Assembly: GCF_014836755.1 (NCBI RefSeq)
Contig: NZ_JACSQF010000008.1
Span: 129,542-193,541, forward strand
Direction of reading: 5' to 3'
DNA from: Oerskovia merdavium
GTDB taxonomy: Bacteria; Actinomycetota; Actinomycetes; Actinomycetales; Cellulomonadaceae
DNA length: 64,000 nt
In this document: positions 35,151 through 45,986 of the stretch, in pieces
How the letters are laid out: each line of letters begins with the position of its first letter
Position numbering within the stretch: the stretch's first letter is position 1
The notes under the pieces: model-generated
Databases searched by the model: none
The model's input: the letters and a program-made list of their open reading frames with translations, nothing else
What the model was told of the DNA's origin: nothing
Made by a program: the position numbers and the translations under genes

Positions 35151-35455
35151 CACTTTGCCTGCTTGCCACCTGAGTCCCCCACCCCCGCGTCGCTTCCTGA
35201 GTGTTGACGACTGCGCTGACGAGGTCGGGGTGTGCTGCAGTCAGTACCCTTGGTTCGACAAGCCCAGGACCCGGCACGCCACCGCGACCGGCACCCGCAC
35301 TTCCGAGTTCCGGTCGCGGCCATCTCACGAACGAGCAGGAAGACAATCGATCCGGCGGGTTCGCCTGAGACAGGCCTCCCGAAACCGAACGATTCCCTGC
35401 CGGATCAGCACAATTTGGCAACTCGCTTCTTACTGCCAACATGCCCACACCGTTG
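35151..35455. other. gene-free interval right of the IS5 element
   Basis: About 305 bp between the IS right end and the HNH gene stop. Composition drifts from GC-rich to AT-richer toward the Septu-like genes. No recognisable gene, tRNA or repeat. Confidence 0.4.
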
Positions 35456-36295
35456 CTATTCAACGAAAAACTCTCGAAATCCGCCATCACAAAACTCCAG
35501 ACTCCCAGCTAGCACCGCCAGGGCGACTGGCTTCCAGTGATTGACCCCCAGGCGTGCACGAGTACTACGTGAAGCGCGGGCCAAATGGTCAGCAACTCGC
35601 GAGGCACCGCCTATCCCGTGCAGTTCTTGGAGCCCACCAGCTTGCTCGGCGACCTCCTCAATCGCCTGCGTTTCGTATAGCTCGCCCAGTCGAAGGAACG
35701 CAAACTGTCGACGCAGCCCTGAAGCAAGACTCTCGGGGAGCGAACTAGATGACTGCACGGAGTACTCAATACTGAAATGCGGCTCGAAACTCAAGGCCGC
35801 ATGCAAGAACTGCACAGTAGAACTGGAGAACACGGAGTAGGGGTGCACAAAGAGAGGCCCTAGAGCATCCGAGGTCTTGTCACCCTTGAGGTTATTGCAC
35901 ACGCTGCAACAGGGCACTAGGTTTATTGGAAGGACCGAGTACTCTGGGTATATTGACTTTGGTAGGAAGTGGTCAAGTTGCGATGTATCCCGATGGCCAC
36001 AAAGGCAGCACCTGAGGCTAAGTGAGAGGATTGCCGACCCTTCAGATCTGAGTCTCCCGCTCCGGATTACTTTGTAAGACTTCTGGAGAAGACTGGCGTC
36101 CGAGTCGTCCCAAGCGACTGTTGGGTGGGCGCCGTCAACCAGTTCAAGTGAGTAAGATTCGCACCGTTCCGAAACCACAGGCCGTAAAAGACGCATGCGG
36201 GTAAGCGTATCTTCAGCGGTGCTGGAACTATGGACGCGATCGTATAGCTCCATAGCCGGTTGTTCAGGCGGGTAAAGGAAGATGATCTCAACCAC
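35456..36295 (-). CDS. HNH endonuclease of a Septu-like pair (PtuB-like)
   Basis: A 279-residue HNH nuclease. The core reads CCLCGHRDTSQLDHFLPKS then NLVPCCSVCNNLKGDK: zinc-binding Cys96-x2-Cys99 and Cys130-x2-Cys133, catalytic-type Asp108-His109, Asn125 and Asn134. The start chosen is GTG 36295 (VVEIIFLYPP), which overlaps the ATPase stop by 8 nt and suggests coupled translation; a start at 36337 would overlap by 50 nt. In Septu systems an HNH protein acts with an ATPase to cut nucleic acid during phage infection (family knowledge). It is low in GC relative to the chromosome. Confidence 0.82.
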   Translation of the reverse strand: MVEIIFLYPPEQPAMELYDRVHSSSTAEDTLTRMRLLRPVVSERCESYSLELVDGAHPTVAWDDSDASLLQKSYKVIRSGRLRSEGSAILSLSLRCCLCGHRDTSQLDHFLPKSIYPEYSVLPINLVPCCSVCNNLKGDKTSDALGPLFVHPYSVFSSSTVQFLHAALSFEPHFSIEYSVQSSSSLPESLASGLRRQFAFLRLGELYETQAIEEVAEQAGGLQELHGIGGASRVADHLARASRSTRARLGVNHWKPVALAVLAGSLEFCDGGFREFFVE

Positions 36296-37811
36296 CCCTG
36301 TTCGAGAATCGAAGAAACAAGGCGTGCGCTTGCGCACTCAGACCCATCGGAAATATCTGCTCAAGGTCAGCCTCGGACCTACTCTGGGCAAGTTCTCGTA
36401 GAACGCCTTGATAGTCGGTAGAGCTGCTATCGAGAGAAAATACATGTCTTGTGATCTCACCGATGTTCGATCCGAATGTCTCGATCGTCGGAGTCTGAAC
36501 TGTGGTTCTACTGCCGATGCGATTCAGGACGCGAACTGACGACGCTGGGACCTCCTGGAGCACAACAGGGCTGTGCGTTGCGATCAATCCAAAAGAGTCA
36601 AACTCCTCAAGCAGATACTGACTCGCCTTCAGAAGCGCAGCCAGAAGGGGTGGATGGAGGTGGCTTTCGGGCTCGTCAAGAAGGACTAATGAACGTTTCC
36701 TGAGGTGAGCGGCGAGCTGCACCACGATGTTTAGGACGATCTTATGGCCAGTACTCAGTTCCCTAATGCTTGTTGCCGCTTCAGAGGGATCGTCTACCCA
36801 TTCATCTGGTCGGATCCCGATTCGACCAAACGAGGGCTCGGCTCCAATGATTTGCAGGGCACGTCGCACGACGTTTGCACCTTTGGAGTTCAGAGTGAAT
36901 TCTAGCGCCCGCAAAAATTCGCGGTCAATCTCACTAATGCTTTTCAGCTCAGGTTCCAAACTTTGTGCACCGACAATTCGGCGCAGACCGCAGTAAGTAT
37001 ACCCGAAGAACTCGGTCTTTCCCCGCTTGTCGTCCGTTGAGCCTTGAAGCGAGTCAATCTCAGGGAGTTTGAACGTATCGAATGCGCTATACGAGACCGC
37101 GACAACGGCCGCGAATGTACGGTCTTCCCCAGTTAGATGGGGTGACCCCTTGGTCAACTGGCTATTAGCACCGACTTTGCTAACCAGCCTAGCAATTTCG
37201 GCAAGCAGGCGGGTTTTCCCTGCGCCATTGTATCCGATCAGGGCATTACAGCGTCCGGGTACCGGCCCAGTGTCGTCGAAGTTGAACTGCACCTCTGAGC
37301 CGCTTGAGGGATCTACGTACGAAAAGCTCGCGCGCTGACGGGCACGGGCGGAACCACCACCGATGAACTCTACTGCGGTCTCAAGCACATGTTGAGCTTC
37401 GCCAAACCGCAAGAGCGATATCTCCCATGCTGTGTACTGTTCTGCCCGCTCTCTAGTTTCAGAACTGGCGATTGCGTCGTTCATGGCTTCAAGGTACGCA
37501 TCGCGCATCGCCTTCGGGAGCGTGCCGAGCTTCTCGTAGTACTCGATATCTTGACCAAGCGAAACGTACTCGCCAGAAAGTCGCTCAAGCGGCGCTAGGG
37601 GGATTTCTGTGCGTCCCGATTCTTGTCCTAGTTTCATGATCTTTACGCCACCGAGGTCAATGGGATTGAGGTCTGGGGCGGAGATTTCCACGCCGTACAG
37701 AGTCTTGAATCCGAAGTCGTCCCAGTTGTCGTCTAAGAGTGAGATGTGTAGGCGCGAGTGTCCCGACCGGGTGCTATGAGCCCACTGTGACCTCTGAATG
37801 TTTACTCTCAT
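36288..37811 (-). CDS. AAA/ABC-type ATPase of a Septu-like pair (PtuA-like)
   Basis: A 507-residue ATPase. Walker A GYNGAGKT (193-200), ABC-like signature ELSTGHK (351-357), Walker B LVLLDEPE (375-382) and H-loop LIATHSP are all present, as in the AAA_21/SMC-like defence ATPases. A conserved-looking N-terminal extension (about 20-150: DDNWDDFGFKTLYGVEI, YVSLGQDIEYYEKL) precedes the ATPase core. With the overlapping HNH gene it forms a Septu-like system. One line inside the gene (36901-36960) has 28 G/C of 60, against 44 of 60 at 24541-24600 in drmMI, so it was probably acquired recently. The ATG start at 37811 is not well supported by an RBS. Confidence 0.82.
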   Translation of the reverse strand: MRVNIQRSQWAHSTRSGHSRLHISLLDDNWDDFGFKTLYGVEISAPDLNPIDLGGVKIMKLGQESGRTEIPLAPLERLSGEYVSLGQDIEYYEKLGTLPKAMRDAYLEAMNDAIASSETRERAEQYTAWEISLLRFGEAQHVLETAVEFIGGGSARARQRASFSYVDPSSGSEVQFNFDDTGPVPGRCNALIGYNGAGKTRLLAEIARLVSKVGANSQLTKGSPHLTGEDRTFAAVVAVSYSAFDTFKLPEIDSLQGSTDDKRGKTEFFGYTYCGLRRIVGAQSLEPELKSISEIDREFLRALEFTLNSKGANVVRRALQIIGAEPSFGRIGIRPDEWVDDPSEAATSIRELSTGHKIVLNIVVQLAAHLRKRSLVLLDEPESHLHPPLLAALLKASQYLLEEFDSFGLIATHSPVVLQEVPASSVRVLNRIGSRTTVQTPTIETFGSNIGEITRHVFSLDSSSTDYQGVLRELAQSRSEADLEQIFPMGLSAQAHALFLRFSNRGG

Positions 37812-38169
37812 CCTACTCTTTCACGTCCGAGTTAATCGGAACATCGCGAATGTCCGATCCGGCGGGCAGATGCTTGCTCGATTGTCGCATCGCTCGCGGG
37901 CGATTGGCGCTTCTCTGCGGGCGAGTCTTCCGATTGAGGGCACGCTGGGCCGTGATGGGACGTAGAGCCAGAGCGTTGACCCCATGCGTGAGCGCGCCTC
38001 TCCACAGCGCCCTACCTCGCCATGTTGGTGCGAGCCGTTGCGTTCGCGGCTGGCAGCGTAGATGCGACCCGCCTACCTGACTGGGCATGTCTTCGACACG
38101 CGGGTCCACGTGATGCAGGCTGAGAGGCTGACGGCGGCGTGATCGGCGATGGAGAGCTTCCCGTAGCCG

Positions 38170-38355
38170 GTCGCTAGGGCGCGCCACTACTTGGCCATGC
38201 AAAGCAGCGCCCGGCGACGTTGCATCGGCGCTCTCCAACTGCAACCGCTTGATCTCCCCCGTGTCCGCGGACGTCCCACCGGGCCGCTCGCCCGCTTCGA
38301 CCTGCGCACGCCACTGCCACAACTGCAACGTCTCCAGCCCATCCCAGACACCCAC
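38170..38355 (-). pseudogene. IS3-family OrfA transposase remnant
   Basis: The minus strand encodes LQLWQWRAQVEAGERPGG and TSADTGEIKRLQLE, which match the centre of IS3-family OrfA proteins (usual form: vWvRqAEvDaGxRPGxTsxdxaEIKrLkrEN). Neither the full HTH nor OrfB is present, and downstream frames are scrambled. It is a decayed mobile-element fragment. Confidence 0.6.
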
Positions 38356-38422
38356 ATGGAATACCTCGCCGCTGCCGTCGGGTTCGGGTGGCTACTGTCC
38401 ATCACGATCGAGGCACGGATAG

Positions 38423-38460
38423 AGGCCCTGACCTGCGGCTATGCCGCAGATCAGGGCCTT
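38423..38460 (-). terminator. lpd terminator hairpin
   Basis: AGGCCCTGACCTGCGGC (38423-38439) pairs with GCCGCAGATCAGGGCCT with one mismatch around a 4-nt loop. It lies 40 nt beyond the lpd stop in its direction of transcription. Confidence 0.8.
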
Positions 38461-38499
38461 TCAGCAGGACGGTCAAACCTGTCCGTTTTGTCCCTGGTC

Positions 38500-39903
<1,404 letters not shown>

Positions 39904-40119
39904 GTGGACCAGCCTAGATCGTCTGCCCGACGGCGGTGCGACCGATCGCGTCACACGTCACCAGGGCACGGGGCCAGGTCCGCGTAGGCGGCCCGGGGTG
40001 TGCTCTCGCGCGGACGCACCGCGACGGCGCACCGCCCGAGTCGTTACGATGCGCTACAGCCGCGTCGGATCCCGACCTCAAGGGCTCGTGGGCGGCGACA
40101 CGGGCCTCGTGGAGACCTC

Positions 40120-41055
40120 ATGTCCGTCGGACTCGTAGCACTGCTGGACGACATCGCAGCATTCGCCAAGCTGGCAGCAGCGTCCATCGACGACATCGGT
40201 GCCGCCGCGGGGCGCGCGAGCGTCAAGGCGACCGGCGTCGTGATCGACGACACCGCGGTCACGCCCCGCTACGTCGAGGGTCTGGCCGCGAAGCGCGAGA
40301 TCCCGGTCGTGAAGCGCATCGCCCTGGGCTCGCTGCGCAACAAGCTCCTGTTCATCCTCCCGGCGGCGCTGCTGCTCAGCCAGTTCCTGCCGTGGCTCCT
40401 GACCCCGTTGCTCATGGTCGGCGGGACGTACCTCGCGTACGAGGGGGCCGAGAAGCTCTGGGAGATGATCTCGGGCAAGCACACGAAGGCGATCGACGAC
40501 GCGGCCGCGAAGAAGGCCGTCGACGAGGACCGGGTCGTGTCGAGCGCGGTGCGCACCGACTTCATCCTCAGCGCGGAGATCATGGTCATCGCGCTCAACG
40601 AGGTCGCCGACGAGGCGTTCTGGTCGCGCGCGATCATCCTCGTGGTCGTCGCGCTGCTCATCACGGTCCTCGTCTACGGGATCGTCGGCCTGATCGTGAA
40701 GATGGACGACATCGGCCTGCACCTCGCCCGGCAGCGCACGGGGTGGGTCCAGTCGTTCGGCCGCGGCCTCGTGACCGCGATGCCGCGCGTCATGGCGGTC
40801 ATCTCGACCGTCGGCGTGGTGGCGATGCTGTGGGTCGGTGGGCACATCCTGCTGCAGGGCACGTACGACCTCGGCTGGCACGGCCCGTACGACCTGCTGC
40901 ACTTCCTCGAGTCGGGCGTGCACGGTGTCCCGGTCGTCGGCGGTGTGCTCACGTGGCTCGTCGACACCCTGGGCTCGGCGATCGTCGGCACCATCGTGGG
41001 TGCGGTCGTCGTCACGGTCGTGCACTTCATCCCGCGCAAGAACAAGCACCACTGA
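40120..41055 (+). CDS. DUF808 family membrane protein (YedI-like)
   Basis: A 311-residue integral membrane protein of the DUF808/YedI family, with several hydrophobic segments (about 73-105, 180-215, 245-270, 280-305). The N-terminal signature LVALLDDIAAFAKLAAASIDDIG is typical. Function is unknown. The start chosen is the ATG giving MSVGLVALLDD, where family similarity begins. A 17-bp terminator follows 16 nt after the stop. Confidence 0.88.
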   Translation: MSVGLVALLDDIAAFAKLAAASIDDIGAAAGRASVKATGVVIDDTAVTPRYVEGLAAKREIPVVKRIALGSLRNKLLFILPAALLLSQFLPWLLTPLLMVGGTYLAYEGAEKLWEMISGKHTKAIDDAAAKKAVDEDRVVSSAVRTDFILSAEIMVIALNEVADEAFWSRAIILVVVALLITVLVYGIVGLIVKMDDIGLHLARQRTGWVQSFGRGLVTAMPRVMAVISTVGVVAMLWVGGHILLQGTYDLGWHGPYDLLHFLESGVHGVPVVGGVLTWLVDTLGSAIVGTIVGAVVVTVVHFIPRKNKHH

Positions 41056-41071
41056 TCCCCTGACGACGCCC

Positions 41072-41114
41072 GAAGGCCCGCTCGCCCGCGAACTCGCCGG
41101 GCGAGCGGGCCTTC
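41072..41114 (+). terminator. 17-bp terminator hairpin
   Basis: GAAGGCCCGCTCGCCCG (41072-41088) pairs perfectly with 41098-41114 around a 9-nt loop, just after the DUF808 gene. It is followed by TCGTCG rather than a U-tract, as is common in high-GC actinobacteria. Confidence 0.85.
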
Positions 41115-41189
41115 GTCGTCCGGCCCGCGGCGCGTGTGGGTGGCCGGTCCTACCGTGGGAGGACCGCCAACGAGTCGCAGGAGGACGTC

Positions 41190-42029
41190 ATGGCCTTGAA
41201 GTTCGGGTTCGTCGGGAGCTTCGGTTCCGCATCAGAGCTGGTCTCCATGGCCCGCGAGGCCGAGGACCACGGCTGGGACGGCTACTTCACGTGGGACGGC
41301 ATCAGCCTGCCCGGCATGGAGGGCTACGACCCGTGGGGCATCCTCGCCGCGGCGGCCGTCCAGACCGAGCGCCTGACGCTGGGTGCGCTCGTGTTCGCAC
41401 TACCGCGCCGGCGTCCGTGGGAGCTCGCGCGCCAGGCTCTGACGGTCGACCACCTCTCGGGCGGGCGGCTCGTGCTGCCAGCAGGCGTCGGGGTGCTCGA
41501 CGACGCGGGCTTCAGCGCCGTCCCCGGCCAGCTCACGTCGCTGCGCGAGCGCGCCGAGCTGCTCGACGACGTGCTGGCCTTCCTCGAGCGTTCCTGGTCG
41601 GGCGAGGCGTTCTCGTTCGACGGGAAGCACATCTCGACGGGCGAGATGACGATCTCACCACAGCCCGTCCACGGGCGCATCCCCGTGTGGCCCGTGGGGG
41701 TGTTCCCGAGCGAGAAGTCCATGAGCCGAGCGGTCCGCTGGGACGGCGTGACGGTCCAGCTCCGGGGCGACCGCGGCCTGGACCCGCTCACACCGGAGGA
41801 CGTGCGCGAGGTCGCGACCTGGGTGGGCGACCACCGTGACCCGGCGGCCGGTCCGTTCGAGCTCGTGGTCCAGCGGGACTTCGCGACCGACCTCGACGCC
41901 GCGGCCCAGGACGCGCGCGCGCTCGAGGCCGCGGGCGCGACGTGGTGGCTCGAGGCCGGGTGGGACCCGTCCACGATCACTGCGGAGTCGCAGCTCGCGC
42001 GGATCCGCCAGGGGCCGCCGCGACCGTGA
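41190..42029 (+). CDS. LLM-class flavin-dependent oxidoreductase
   Basis: A 279-residue luciferase-like monooxygenase (TIM barrel, FMN or F420). Visible features include MALKFGFVGSFGSASELVSMAREAEDHGWDGYF at the N-terminus, PWGILAAAAVQTERLTLGALVF and ALTVDHLSGGRLVLPAGVG. The substrate cannot be deduced. The start ATG 41190 has AGGAGG about 7 nt upstream. It converges on leuD, with a shared hairpin between them. Confidence 0.9.
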   Translation: MALKFGFVGSFGSASELVSMAREAEDHGWDGYFTWDGISLPGMEGYDPWGILAAAAVQTERLTLGALVFALPRRRPWELARQALTVDHLSGGRLVLPAGVGVLDDAGFSAVPGQLTSLRERAELLDDVLAFLERSWSGEAFSFDGKHISTGEMTISPQPVHGRIPVWPVGVFPSEKSMSRAVRWDGVTVQLRGDRGLDPLTPEDVREVATWVGDHRDPAAGPFELVVQRDFATDLDAAAQDARALEAAGATWWLEAGWDPSTITAESQLARIRQGPPRP

Positions 42030-42116
42030 GCGCGTGCGTCGCGCCACGTGCGACGCCCGTCGACGACCCTCCGTCCAGTCCCGGCGAACAGGTACGTCCC
42101 CCTCGTCCCGCACACG

Positions 42117-42157
42117 CCGACGGCGCCGCTCCCCTGGGTGGGGAGCAGCGCCGTCGG
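42117..42157. terminator. bidirectional terminator between LLM gene and leuD
   Basis: CCGACGGCG (42117-42125) pairs with CGCCGTCGG (42149-42157). The stem continues over nine more pairs with one mismatch (42126-42134 with 42140-42148) and a short loop. The arm belongs to the recurring CCCGACGGCG family. Confidence 0.8.
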
Positions 42158-42185
42158 GCCGTGCGAACCGTTTGCGACCGTCAGG

Positions 42186-42824
42186 TCATGCGGACGGGCG
42201 GGCCGCCTCGATGTCGACCGTCGGCAGGTGCTTCGCCGGCAGCGTCTTGGGGCGCCACGACGCGCGCGTCTGCTCGAACGCCGTGATGTCGGCCTCGTGC
42301 TGGAGGGTCAGACCGATGTCGTCGAGCCCCTCCATGAGGCGCCAGCGCGTGTAGTCGTCGATCTGGAAACGGACCACGACGTCGTCGGCCGTCGCCGTGC
42401 GCTCGACCAGGTCGACCGTGACCTCGGTGCCGGGCTTGGTCTCGAGGACCTTCCACAGCAGCTCGATGTCCTCCTGCGCGACGATGCCCGCGACGAGGCC
42501 CTGCTTGCCCGAGTTGCCGCGGAAGATGTCCGCGAAACGCGAGGCCAGGACGACCTTGAAGCCGTAGTCCTTGAGGGCCCACACGGCGTGCTCGCGCGAC
42601 GAGCCGGTGCCGAAGTCGGGGCCCGCGACCAGCACGGAGCCGGACGAGTACGCGGGCTGGTTCAGGATGAACGCGGGGTCCCCGCGCCACGCCGCGAACA
42701 GCGCGTCCTCGAACCCCGTGCGCGTCACGCGCTTGAGGTAGACGGCGGGGATGATCTGGTCCGTGTCGACGTTGCTGCGGCGCAGCGGGACACCGACACC
42801 GGTGTGGGTGGTGAACTTCTCCAT
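42186..42824 (-). CDS. leuD: 3-isopropylmalate dehydratase small subunit
   Basis: The 212-residue swivel-domain subunit of isopropylmalate isomerase in leucine synthesis. Hallmarks are [33 protein letters not shown] and [16 protein letters not shown]. The ATG start at 42824 lies 80 nt after the leuC stop, so the two are co-transcribed. In related genomes murA usually follows; here a terminator and 41 kb of other genes intervene. Confidence 0.97.
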   Translation of the reverse strand: MEKFTTHTGVGVPLRRSNVDTDQIIPAVYLKRVTRTGFEDALFAAWRGDPAFILNQPAYSSGSVLVAGPDFGTGSSREHAVWALKDYGFKVVLASRFADIFRGNSGKQGLVAGIVAQEDIELLWKVLETKPGTEVTVDLVERTATADDVVVRFQIDDYTRWRLMEGLDDIGLTLQHEADITAFEQTRASWRPKTLPAKHLPTVDIEAARPSA

Positions 42825-42904
42825 GATGCTTCTGCTTCCTCGATGAGTCGGTCGTCAGGTGGCCTGCCGGGGTGGCGCCCCGCATGGGGTGCCGGGACCC
42901 GGTG

Positions 42905-44386
42905 TCAGACCTGCAGCGGGACGCGCGGGTCGAGCGGCGCGAGCGGCGTGCCGTCGAACGACGTGATGTCGACGTCGGCCGGCAGGTCCAGGTCGGCCAG
43001 CGAGGACAACGTCCCGCGGATGGCCGTCGCGGCCGCGACGAGCGGCGAGACCAGGTGGGTGCGTCCACCCTTGCCCTGGCGACCCTCGAAGTTGCGGTTG
43101 GACGTGGAGGCCGAACGCTCCCCCGGAGCGAGCTGGTCCGGGTTCATGCCCAGGCACATCGAACAGCCGGCGTTGCGCCACTCGGCACCGAAGTCGAGGA
43201 AGATCTGGTCGAGCCCCTCGGCCTCGGCCTGGAGGCGGACGCGCGCCGACGCGGGCACGACGAGCACGCGCAGCGAGTCGGCCTTCTTCTTGCCCTGGAC
43301 GACCTTGGCGACCGAGCGCAGGTCCTCGATGCGGCCGTTGGTGCACGAGCCGATGAAGACCGTGTCGATCGCGATGTCGCGCAGCGGAGCACCCGGGGTC
43401 AGGCCCATGTACTCGATCGCGCGCTCGGCGGCGACGCGCTCGTTCTCGTCGGCGATCTCCGCCGGGACCGGGACGTTCGCGGACAGGGGCAGGCCCTGGC
43501 CGGGGTTGGTGCCCCAGGTGATGAACGGCTCGAGGTCGGCCGCCTCGAGCACGACCTCCTCGTCGAACGTGGCGTCGTCGTCGGTCTTGAGCGTCCTCCA
43601 GTACTCGACCGCGGCGTCCCAGTCGGCACCCTCGGGCGCGTGCGGACGGCCCTTGAGGTACTCGAACGTGGTCTCGTCAGGAGCGATCATGCCGGCGCGT
43701 GCGCCCGCCTCGATCGACATGTTGCAGACCGTCATGCGGGCTTCCATGGTCAGCTTCCGGATGGCCTCGCCGCGGTACTCCAGGACGTAGCCCTGGCCGC
43801 CGCCCGTGCCGATCTTCGCGATGATCGCGAGGATGATGTCCTTGGACGTCGCGCCCGGGGGCAGCTCGCCGTTGACCGTGATCGCCATGGTCTTGAAGGG
43901 CGCGAGCGGCAGGGTCTGGGTCGCGAGCACGTGCTCGACCTCCGAGGTCCCGATGCCGAACGCGAGGGCCCCGAACGCGCCGTGGGTCGAGGTGTGCGAG
44001 TCGCCGCACACGACCGTCAGGCCCGGCATGGTGAGCCCGAGCTGGGGGCCGACCTGGTGCACGATGCCCTGGTCCGCGTCACCCAGGGAGTGGATGCGCA
44101 CGCCGAATTCCTTGGCGTTGTTGCGCAGCGTGTCGATCTGGGTGCGGCTCGTGAGGTCCGCGATCGGCAGGTCGATGTCGAGCGTGGGGGTGTTGTGGTC
44201 CTCGGTCGCGATCGTCAGGTCGGTGCGGCGCACCTGCCGGCCGGCGAGACGCAGGCCCTCGAAGGCCTGCGGACTGGTGACCTCGTGGATGAGGTGCAGA
44301 TCGATGTAGAGGAGGTCGGGCGACCCGTCGGTGCCACGTCGCACCAGGTGCGCGTCCCAGACCTTCTCCGCCAGCGTGCCGGCCAT
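42905..44386 (-). CDS. leuC: 3-isopropylmalate dehydratase large subunit
   Basis: A 493-residue aconitase-family subunit that isomerises 2- to 3-isopropylmalate. [4Fe-4S] ligands lie in [12 protein letters not shown] and [44 protein letters not shown] is the classical signature, and [18 protein letters not shown] closes it. The start is the ATG giving [10 protein letters not shown], with AGGTAGGAG upstream. It is divergent from the NdgR-type regulator. Confidence 0.97.
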   Translation of the reverse strand: MAGTLAEKVWDAHLVRRGTDGSPDLLYIDLHLIHEVTSPQAFEGLRLAGRQVRRTDLTIATEDHNTPTLDIDLPIADLTSRTQIDTLRNNAKEFGVRIHSLGDADQGIVHQVGPQLGLTMPGLTVVCGDSHTSTHGAFGALAFGIGTSEVEHVLATQTLPLAPFKTMAITVNGELPPGATSKDIILAIIAKIGTGGGQGYVLEYRGEAIRKLTMEARMTVCNMSIEAGARAGMIAPDETTFEYLKGRPHAPEGADWDAAVEYWRTLKTDDDATFDEEVVLEAADLEPFITWGTNPGQGLPLSANVPVPAEIADENERVAAERAIEYMGLTPGAPLRDIAIDTVFIGSCTNGRIEDLRSVAKVVQGKKKADSLRVLVVPASARVRLQAEAEGLDQIFLDFGAEWRNAGCSMCLGMNPDQLAPGERSASTSNRNFEGRQGKGGRTHLVSPLVAAATAIRGTLSSLADLDLPADVDITSFDGTPLAPLDPRVPLQV

Positions 44387-44520
44387 GTTGGTTTCTCCTA
44401 CCTGTGTCCTGCGGTGGTCGCTCACGCGGGGGCCGTGGGCGACGATCGGGGGGTACAACTCGGTCGTGGTCCGGGTGATCTTCCCGGTCCTTCGGCGACA
44501 CCGACACCCGCAAACTTGCA

Positions 44521-44535
44521 TCTCACTGTGCGAGA
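44521..44535. promoter_or_regulatory. imperfect palindrome in the leuC/ndgR intergenic region
   Basis: TCTCACTGTGCGAGA is an imperfect 15-bp inverted repeat (TCTC/GAGA arms) 15 nt before the regulator start. It is a candidate site for the IclR-type regulator, which in relatives controls leuCD. CAATAT at 44539-44544 lies 6 nt before the ATG and may be the regulator -10 box. Confidence 0.45.
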
Positions 44536-44550
44536 CGTCAATATCGACCT

Positions 44551-45270
44551 ATGGACAATTCTAGCGGAGTCGGCGTGCTGGACAAGGCGGCGTCCGTTCT
44601 GGGCGCTCTGGAGTCCGGACCAGCCACTTTGGCCCAGCTCGTCACCGCCACCGGACTCGCCCGTCCGACGGCTCATCGCCTCGCTGTCGCGCTCGAGCAC
44701 CACCGCATGGTGGCTCGCGACATGCAGGGCCGTTTCGTCCTCGGACCGCGCCTGAACGAGCTCGCGACCGCAGCAGGCGAGGACCGCCTGCTCGCCGCCG
44801 CGAACCCCGTTCTCACGGCGCTGCGCGACCACACGGGCGAGAGCGCCCAGCTCTACCGCCGCCAGGGCGACCATCGCATCTGCGTCGCCGCGGCAGAACG
44901 CCCGGTCGGACTCCGTGACTCTATCCCCGTGGGGGCGACCCTCACGATGGGCGCGGGCTCGGCCGCCCAGGTCCTGCTCGCCTGGGAGGAGCCGGACCGC
45001 CTCCACCGCGGCCTGCGTGAGGCCGTCTTCACGGCCACGATCCTCTCGGGAGTCCGACGGCGCGGCTGGGCACAGTCCGTCTCGGAGCGCGAGCTCGGGG
45101 TCGCCTCGGTGTCGGCGCCCGTACGCGGACCGTCGGGGCGGATCGTCGCCGCGGTCTCGATCTCGGGACCGGTCGAGCGCCTGACGCGCCAGCCGGGCCG
45201 CCTGCACTCGGGCTCCGTCGTCGCCGCGGCCAACCGCCTGACCGAGGTCCTGCGCCGCGCCGGCGAGTGA
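44551..45270 (+). CDS. ndgR: IclR-family regulator, NdgR/LtbR type
   Basis: A 239-residue IclR regulator. The N-terminal winged HTH is at about 8-60 (VLDKAASVLGALESGPATLAQLVTATGLARPTAHRLAVALEHHRMV). The effector-binding domain ends with SVSAPVRGPSGRIVAAVSISGPVERL. Divergent location from leuCD is the conserved setting of NdgR (Streptomyces) and LtbR (Corynebacterium), which control leucine and related amino-acid genes. The symbol is given on that synteny. The start ATG has a -10-like CAATAT 6 nt upstream and no Shine-Dalgarno. Confidence 0.88.
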   Translation: MDNSSGVGVLDKAASVLGALESGPATLAQLVTATGLARPTAHRLAVALEHHRMVARDMQGRFVLGPRLNELATAAGEDRLLAAANPVLTALRDHTGESAQLYRRQGDHRICVAAAERPVGLRDSIPVGATLTMGAGSAAQVLLAWEEPDRLHRGLREAVFTATILSGVRRRGWAQSVSERELGVASVSAPVRGPSGRIVAAVSISGPVERLTRQPGRLHSGSVVAAANRLTEVLRRAGE

Positions 45271-45287
45271 CCGTCCACCGACCCTGA

Positions 45288-45323
45288 CCGAGGGGCGGGT
45301 GCCGTGAGGCGCCCGCCCCTCGG
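45288..45323 (+). terminator. terminator hairpin after ndgR
   Basis: CCGAGGGGCGGG (45288-45299) pairs perfectly with CCCGCCCCTCGG (45312-45323), 18 nt after the stop codon. Confidence 0.8.
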
Positions 45324-45407
45324 CGTTCCTGACTGGCGTTCCTGCCGGTCCTCGCCGCACCCGTCAGCGCTCGCCCCGGGGCAGGTCCCGCTGCGTAGAC
45401 TCGGGCG

Positions 45408-45773
45408 ATGACTCTCCTTGCTGCCGAGCACGCGCTCCAGGCCGCCCAGCGTGCCGGCGACGTCGACGCGCTGGACGCACTGCTGCATCCTCGGTGCGTC
45501 GGTGCAGGTCCGGACGGGTCCGTCTTCTCCAAGGAGGACGACCTGGAGAGCTACCGCTCGGGGTTCCTGCAGATCACCCGCCTGGAGGAGGAGTCGCTCG
45601 ACGTCCAGGAGCACGTCCTGAGCGGCGTGACCAGGCTGGTCGCCGCTGTCGAGGCGGTCCAGGGCGGGACCGTGGTCTCCGCACGGTTGAGCTACACGCG
45701 CCTCTGGGTGCGGGCGGACGAGGGGTGGCTGGTTCTGGCCGCCACGCTCGCACCGGCTGCTGCGCCTGCCTGA
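45408..45773 (+). CDS. NTF2-like (SnoaL/DUF4440) protein
   Basis: A 121-residue cytoplasmic protein with the NTF2-like cone fold: LLAAEHALQAAQRAGDVDALDALLHPRCVGAGPDG at the N-terminus, and LSYTRLWVRADEGWLVLAATL at the C-terminus. Such proteins bind small ligands; no function can be assigned. TAGACT at 45396-45401 is 6 nt before the ATG, suggesting leaderless transcription. Confidence 0.82.
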   Translation: MTLLAAEHALQAAQRAGDVDALDALLHPRCVGAGPDGSVFSKEDDLESYRSGFLQITRLEEESLDVQEHVLSGVTRLVAAVEAVQGGTVVSARLSYTRLWVRADEGWLVLAATLAPAAAPA

Positions 45774-45789
45774 CCGGACGCGTCGTCGC

Positions 45790-45848
45790 GCTCGGCGCCC
45801 CCTGCGCGACCTTGTCCGGCGCTCCGCGCCCTCTGTGCGACCTTGTCC
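45790..45848. repeat. two imperfect 28-bp direct repeats upstream of the membrane-protein operon
   Basis: The segments 45790-45817 and 45821-45848 match at 25 of 28 positions, both ending in GCGACCTTGTCC, with a 31-bp period. They lie upstream of a likely -10 box (TAGACT near 45891) and of the small membrane-protein gene. They may be regulator binding sites. Confidence 0.7.
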
Positions 45849-45986
45849 TGACACGGGACCCACGACCGATTCGGGCGAAACGCTAGACTCGTCGTCGGCG
45901 CGCCTCCGACGGCGTCCCGTCTGCTCTGGTCACCATGGCGAGCAGAGCACCACCGCCCCGATCGACGACCACGTGAGGACCACACG

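Larger units (their letters stand above)
37812..38499. other. right edge of the defence island
   Basis: About 690 bp without an intact gene, between the Septu-like ATPase and lpd. It contains an IS3 OrfA remnant near 38170-38355 and the lpd terminator at 38423-38460. The GC content rises to chromosomal level toward lpd. Confidence 0.55.

Noticed and set aside
44387-44550. Leader peptide, T-box or riboswitch before leuC
   Set aside because: No Leu-rich small ORF, T-box motif or conserved aptamer element was found in the 164-bp interval; only an imperfect palindrome is visible.
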